Assembly: GCF_000196315.1 (NCBI RefSeq)
Contig: NC_014230.1
Span: 1,570,001 to 1,634,000 of the forward strand
Length of the DNA stretch: 64,000 nucleotides
Source of the DNA: Croceibacter atlanticus HTCC2559
Lineage (GTDB): Bacteria > Bacteroidota > Bacteroidia > Flavobacteriales > Flavobacteriaceae
Direction: 5' to 3'
Made by a program: the position numbers and the translations under genes. The notes under the pieces were generated by a model. That model searched no databases. It was not told the origin of the DNA and was given only the letters and a program-made list of their open reading frames with translations. Shown here in pieces: positions 60,846-64,000 of the stretch (the first letter of the stretch is position 1; each line of letters begins with the position of its first letter).

Positions 60846-61945
60846 TATGCCGCTATTGTTGGTTTAGCGCCCATTTGCTTTAAGTGCAGGAAATGAGCTT
60901 TTATTGCGCTTCTAGTTGTTTCGTATTCGTGATAAGGAAGATTAAATTCCTTTGCAGTATTTCTTACTATTTCTGAAATCTTAGTATAATGTATATGACT
61001 AATATTTGGAAATATATGGTGTTCTACCTGATGGTTTAAACCACCTGTAAACCAGTTTACTATTTTATTTTTTGTTGAAAAGTTAGTAGTGGTCATTAAT
61101 TGATGAATTGCCCACGTATTTTTCATATTACCGTCTTCATCTGGTAATGGCATTTCTGTATGATCTACAATATGTGCTAATTGAAAAACAACACTTAAAA
61201 TAAGACCTGCTGTATAATGCATTACAAAAAAGCCGATAAGAACCTGCCACCAAGCAAGGTTGCTAAACAGTATTGGGATTACAATCCACAATGTCACATA
61301 GATTAGCTTTGTAATAGCTATGGTACTCCATTGTTTTAATGGACTAGGCAGCTTTCCATATGATAATTTTTGAGCTAAGTAACGTCTAGATTGTTTGAAG
61401 TCTGTAGTAATAGCCCAATTAAATGTTAACAGTCCATAAAGAAAGATTGAGTAATAATGCTGAAATTTATGAAACTTACGCCATTTTGCGTGTTCAGAAA
61501 ATCTTATAACACGTCCGGCATCTAAGTCTTCATCGTGTCCATGTACATTAGTATAGGTGTGGTGTAAAACATTATGTTGTACCTGCCAATTGTAAACATT
61601 ACCAGCTAAAAAGTAAATGGTGCCACCCATAACTTTATTTACCCAAGATTTCTTGGAGTAAGAACCGTGATTACCATCGTGCATAACATTCATTCCTATT
61701 CCAGCCATTCCAACACCCATGACAATGCTTAAAAGAATCTTCCAAAGAAAGCCAATGTTAAGTGTTAGAATTAAAAAATATGGTGCTAAAAATAGCGTGA
61801 ACATGACAATGGTCTTAAGGTGTAATTGCCAGTTACCGGTACGTTTAATATCATTTTCCCTAAAGTAATTATTAACGCGCTTGTTAAGGGTTCTAAAAAA
61901 TTTTTTAGAATCTACTCTTGAGAAACGTAGAGGTTGTTGTTGCAT
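60845..61945 (-). CDS. Fatty acid desaturase, acyl-lipid type
   Basis: A 366-residue membrane di-iron enzyme that introduces a double bond into fatty acyl chains. The three histidine boxes are HDGNHGS, HNVLHHTYTN and HQVEHHIFP. The QxxHH form of the last box is typical of front-end (delta-5/6-like) desaturases, here without a fused cytochrome b5 domain. Four hydrophobic helices (FTLFLAPYFLILTLNIGFLW, VIPILFSNLAWWQVLIGFFVMHYTAGLILSVVFQL) fit the fold. It may adjust membrane fluidity to cold. A promoter element and a palindrome lie upstream. Confidence 0.93.
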   Translation of the reverse strand: MQQQPLRFSRVDSKKFFRTLNKRVNNYFRENDIKRTGNWQLHLKTIVMFTLFLAPYFLILTLNIGFLWKILLSIVMGVGMAGIGMNVMHDGNHGSYSKKSWVNKVMGGTIYFLAGNVYNWQVQHNVLHHTYTNVHGHDEDLDAGRVIRFSEHAKWRKFHKFQHYYSIFLYGLLTFNWAITTDFKQSRRYLAQKLSYGKLPSPLKQWSTIAITKLIYVTLWIVIPILFSNLAWWQVLIGFFVMHYTAGLILSVVFQLAHIVDHTEMPLPDEDGNMKNTWAIHQLMTTTNFSTKNKIVNWFTGGLNHQVEHHIFPNISHIHYTKISEIVRNTAKEFNLPYHEYETTRSAIKAHFLHLKQMGAKPTIAA

Positions 61946-61961
61946 AATTTTGTATGATTTA

Positions 61962-61969
61962 CAAAAGTA
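61962..61969 (-). promoter_or_regulatory. -7 promoter element for the desaturase operon
   Basis: TACTTTTG on the minus strand fits TAnnTTTG and lies 17 bases before the ATG at 61945. Confidence 0.45.
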
Positions 61970-62085
61970 AGAAATAAAGACTTAGTCGAGTTTAGCTTGC
62001 TTAATTATTAACGTAAACTTCAACTAATCATTTTGTAGTAATTAAAATAAAAAAAATAATTATGTATGTAATCTTAGGGAATTAG

Positions 62086-62104
62086 TACACTTAGTCTAAG
62101 TGTA
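62086..62104. promoter_or_regulatory. 19-bp palindrome upstream of the desaturase gene
   Basis: TACACTTAG, T, CTAAGTGTA: two perfect 9-base arms around one base, in the 269-bp gap between the desaturase start and the end of the next minus-strand gene. The eight-base core ACTTAGTC recurs at 61980-61987, next to the desaturase promoter. No T-run follows, so an operator is more likely than a terminator. Confidence 0.45.
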
Positions 62105-62214
62105 TGTGTCTTAATTACAGTGCATTAAGTAGAATGTTGCGATAAGCCATTAGTTTAAAGCTATTTTATGCTGTTTTGAAACCTTATTACTATGATTAAT
62201 ATTACACATTTTAC

Positions 62215-62832
62215 TTATTCAAATTGTGGATAATCATCTAATTTAAAATCGTGTTTAAGAAAAAGAGATTCTGTTACTAAAGTGCCATCTGTATAATCTG
62301 TTATATGTAAATTTCCATATCTACAGATAAAAAAAGCAAAGCGTTGTTGTTTATCAAACCACACGGTAAACTCAGGAAAATTTAGATCTTCTGTAGCAAG
62401 CGTATAGATTATATGTACAAACTCATTTAAATCAGTAAGAGAAACCTCAATAGCTTCAGTATAGGTTTTTGTAGGAATATGTGTTGCCAAATTCTTATAA
62501 GCTTCAGCAATATCGGTGTAGGTAGAATTTTTACTAGAGAAAAAATCTAATTTTATAAACGGTATAAGTATTAATGCTTCGCAATCAATTTCAGTAAATA
62601 CAGCTTTCAACTTATCTGAAATTTCTAAAGGATGTAACGCTTTTTGATCACTTGCTACTCTCGCGCAAAAATTATGTGTGTTGTAATCTTTTACAGTTAG
62701 TGATATAGCATCAAATTTTGAAGTGTAACTTTCTTCCTCATCTTCATCATAAAATGACTGTTGAATACCGTGTATATGAGACGCTAATATTTTATACTGC
62801 TTGAAAACATCTTGTCTGTCTAGTAACTTCAT
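62215..62832 (-). CDS. Hypothetical protein, 205 aa
   Basis: A soluble, acidic protein of 205 residues that I do not recognise. It has ASHIHGIQQSFYDEDEEESYTSKFDAISLTVKDYNTHNFCARVASDQ, SLTDLNEFVHIIYTLATEDLNFPEFTVWFDKQQRFAFFICRYGNLHITDYTDG. There is no signal peptide or helix. It is flanked by intergenic gaps on both sides and appears monocistronic, transcribed away from rsmG. Confidence 0.7.
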   Translation of the reverse strand: MKLLDRQDVFKQYKILASHIHGIQQSFYDEDEEESYTSKFDAISLTVKDYNTHNFCARVASDQKALHPLEISDKLKAVFTEIDCEALILIPFIKLDFFSSKNSTYTDIAEAYKNLATHIPTKTYTEAIEVSLTDLNEFVHIIYTLATEDLNFPEFTVWFDKQQRFAFFICRYGNLHITDYTDGTLVTESLFLKHDFKLDDYPQFE

Positions 62833-62957
62833 TTAAAATTGTAAATGTATAGTTATATATTATTACACCTAAAGATACTGTTTTTAGGTAGAAAAAACTT
62901 TTAGGTGTTAAAGGTAATCATCTCTAAAAATTCATAACCTTCAAGCAATGATTTCAT

Positions 62958-62965
62958 TACTTTTG
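62958..62965 (+). promoter_or_regulatory. -7 promoter element for rsmG
   Basis: TACTTTTG fits TAnnTTTG exactly, 17 bases before the TTG start at 62983. Confidence 0.45.
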
Positions 62966-62982
62966 CATAAAATTTTAGACCA

Positions 62983-63612
62983 TTGAAAGAGATCATTCAA
63001 CATTTTCCAGATTTAACAGAGTTACAGTTAGAGCAATTCTCTAAAATAGGTGACCTATATAAGGATTGGAATCAGAAAATAAACGTCGTGTCCCGTAAAG
63101 ATATAGATGAGATTTATTCTCGTCACGTCTTACATTCTTTAGGGATAGCAAAAGTGATGTCTTTTAAAGATGGCGCAAAGGTTATGGATGTAGGAACTGG
63201 TGGTGGTTTTCCTGGAATTCCTCTTGCAATACTTTTTCCAGAAGTGCAATTTCATTTGGTTGATAGTATAGGAAAAAAAATAAAAGTTGTAGATGAGGTT
63301 GTTGAAGGTCTTGGGTTAACTAATGTAAAAACTAGTCACAGCAGAGTAGAGGAAATAAATGATACCTATGATTTTATTGTAAGTCGTGCTGTTGCTCATA
63401 TGGAAACCTTTACACATTGGATAAAAGGTAAGGTTGCCAAGAAAAGTAACCACGAACTTAAAAATGGTATTCTTTATCTTAAAGGAGGCGATTTATCTGA
63501 AGAGCTTCAAAATTTTCCTAAGGCTACTATTTACGAGTTAACAGACTTTTTTAAAGACGAGTTTTTTGACACTAAAAAAGTAGTGCACTTACCAATTAAG
63601 TATAAGCCTTAA
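62983..63612 (+). CDS. rsmG: 16S rRNA (guanine-527-N7)-methyltransferase
   Basis: Methylates G527 of 16S rRNA; its loss gives low-level streptomycin resistance in several bacteria. At 209 residues it matches RsmG/GidB, with YKDWNQKINVVSRKDIDEIYSRHVLHSL at the N-terminus, the SAM loop VMDVGTGGGFPGIPLAILFPEVQFHLVDSIGKKIKVVDEVV, and FIVSRAVAHMETFTHW. The start is TTG (MKEIIQHFPDL), since no ATG precedes the conserved region. The 3' end overlaps the convergent ABC gene by 4 bases. Confidence 0.94.
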   Translation: MKEIIQHFPDLTELQLEQFSKIGDLYKDWNQKINVVSRKDIDEIYSRHVLHSLGIAKVMSFKDGAKVMDVGTGGGFPGIPLAILFPEVQFHLVDSIGKKIKVVDEVVEGLGLTNVKTSHSRVEEINDTYDFIVSRAVAHMETFTHWIKGKVAKKSNHELKNGILYLKGGDLSEELQNFPKATIYELTDFFKDEFFDTKKVVHLPIKYKP

Positions 63613-64000
63613 GCTGGTTGTTTAGAGGTGAGTTCTCTAAATAAATCTTCTAAATTCTTATTTTTCTGATTAAGCTGAAGAGTTTTTAAACCATTATCAT
63701 GTGCAAAATCAAAAACGGAAGGTCTCATGTCTTCTGTGGTGTCAAACTCTAACTCGTATACAAAGCCTATGGTGTTTTTAGCACTTGTAAGATTTGGCAT
63801 ACGCTCTATGGCAACAGTCTCTACGCGATAATCAAACTCTACCTCAATAATTTGTTTTTGGTTTTTACGTAAATCAGATAAAGATTCGTCTGCTACAATT
63901 TCACCATTGTTAATTATAATAACACGATCACAAATAGCCTCAACCTCTTGCATAATATGCGTTGATAAAAACACAGTTTTATCAACCCCAGAAGTTTTAA
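63609..64000 (-). CDS. gldA: ABC transporter ATPase, GldA-like, C-terminal part (runs off the window)
   Basis: The frame is open from the window edge to a stop at 63609, so the start lies beyond 64000. A GTG at 63974 is internal. The visible part begins inside the ATPase after Walker B: KTVFLSTHIMQEVEAICDRVIIINNGEIVADESLSDLRKN, with the switch histidine in STH. A C-terminal extension of about 85 residues follows (VEFDYRVETVAIERMPNLTSAKNTIGFVYELEF). STHIMQEVEAICDRVIIINNG is characteristic of GldA, the ATPase of the gliding-motility transporter GldAFG. Other ABC-2 ATPases cannot be excluded from this fragment. Confidence 0.75.
   Translation of the reverse strand, partial: KTSGVDKTVFLSTHIMQEVEAICDRVIIINNGEIVADESLSDLRKNQKQIIEVEFDYRVETVAIERMPNLTSAKNTIGFVYELEFDTTEDMRPSVFDFAHDNGLKTLQLNQKNKNLEDLFRELTSKQPA

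Noticed and set aside
1-64000. CRISPR arrays, tRNA or rRNA genes, insertion sequences, prophage
   Set aside because: No regularly spaced repeats, no tRNA-like cloverleaf and no transposase or integrase were seen on either strand.

Overview
The window comes from a low-GC, AT-rich chromosome of a member of the Flavobacteriia (Bacteroidetes), most likely a marine Flavobacteriaceae. This rests on the gene families: a GldA-type gliding ABC ATPase, LepB with an N-terminal DUF5684-like extension, ParA-ParB-DUF5683-DapB-LepB-WbqC order, DUF4920 and DUF6576 proteins, and a two-subunit methylmalonyl-CoA mutase. It also rests on several upstream regions carrying the Bacteroidetes -7 element TAnnTTTG instead of an E. 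coli type -10. Non-ATG starts (TTG, GTG) are common here.

Layout. Positions 1-2358 (minus) hold the 5' part of a TonB-dependent receptor with an elaborate regulatory region, a small unknown protein, the tRNA methyltransferase MnmD and a DUF4920 lipoprotein. Positions 2453-8510 (plus) carry ilvE, a small membrane protein, mutL, two rhomboid proteases and an EEP-family hydrolase. Positions 8511-13753 (minus) carry WbqC, lepB, dapB, DUF5683, parB and parA. Positions 13845-19443 (minus) carry an SDR of the dienoyl-CoA reductase type and a methylmalonyl-CoA mutase operon with two paralogous lipoprotein genes wedged between its subunit genes. Then come a DivIC/FtsB-like protein, uridine kinase and an MFS transporter (to 21834). 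A candidate structured RNA lies between the MFS gene and dnaK. Positions 22158-29819 hold dnaK, prolyl isomerases (one a cyclophilin-FKBP fusion), an SRAP protein, DUF1569, an outer-membrane barrel, a thioredoxin-like protein and a CsaA-like tRNA-binding protein. Positions 29895-32378 (minus) hold a PA2169-family stress protein and an ABC-F ATPase.

Positions 32656-58984 are a large accessory surface-polysaccharide locus, nearly all on the plus strand: Wza, the Wzc tyrosine kinase, an ABC exporter (Wzm/Wzt with a C-terminal Wzt domain), two pyruvyl transferases, an FkbM methyltransferase, about ten glycosyltransferases, a beta-propeller-like protein, a GT-C membrane protein, and a nonulosonate pair (NeuA-like, and a NeuB-like enzyme without the usual SAF domain). 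A glycosyltransferase remnant and about 490 bp of non-coding DNA mark a past rearrangement near its 3' end. The combination suggests a lipid-linked glycan assembled in the cytoplasm, carrying a 3-deoxy-nonulosonic-type sugar, pyruvate ketals and possibly methyl groups, exported by the ABC transporter and controlled by Wzc.

Positions 58973-64000 return to housekeeping: a secreted protein, a PLP aminotransferase, a fatty-acid desaturase, an unknown protein, rsmG, and the 3' part of a gldA-like gene running off the window. The observations most worth checking are the paired near-identical 21-bp boxes flanking a canonical promoter at 577-663, the lipoprotein pair inside the mutase operon, the structured RNA before dnaK, and the SAF-less NeuB-like enzyme in the glycan locus.
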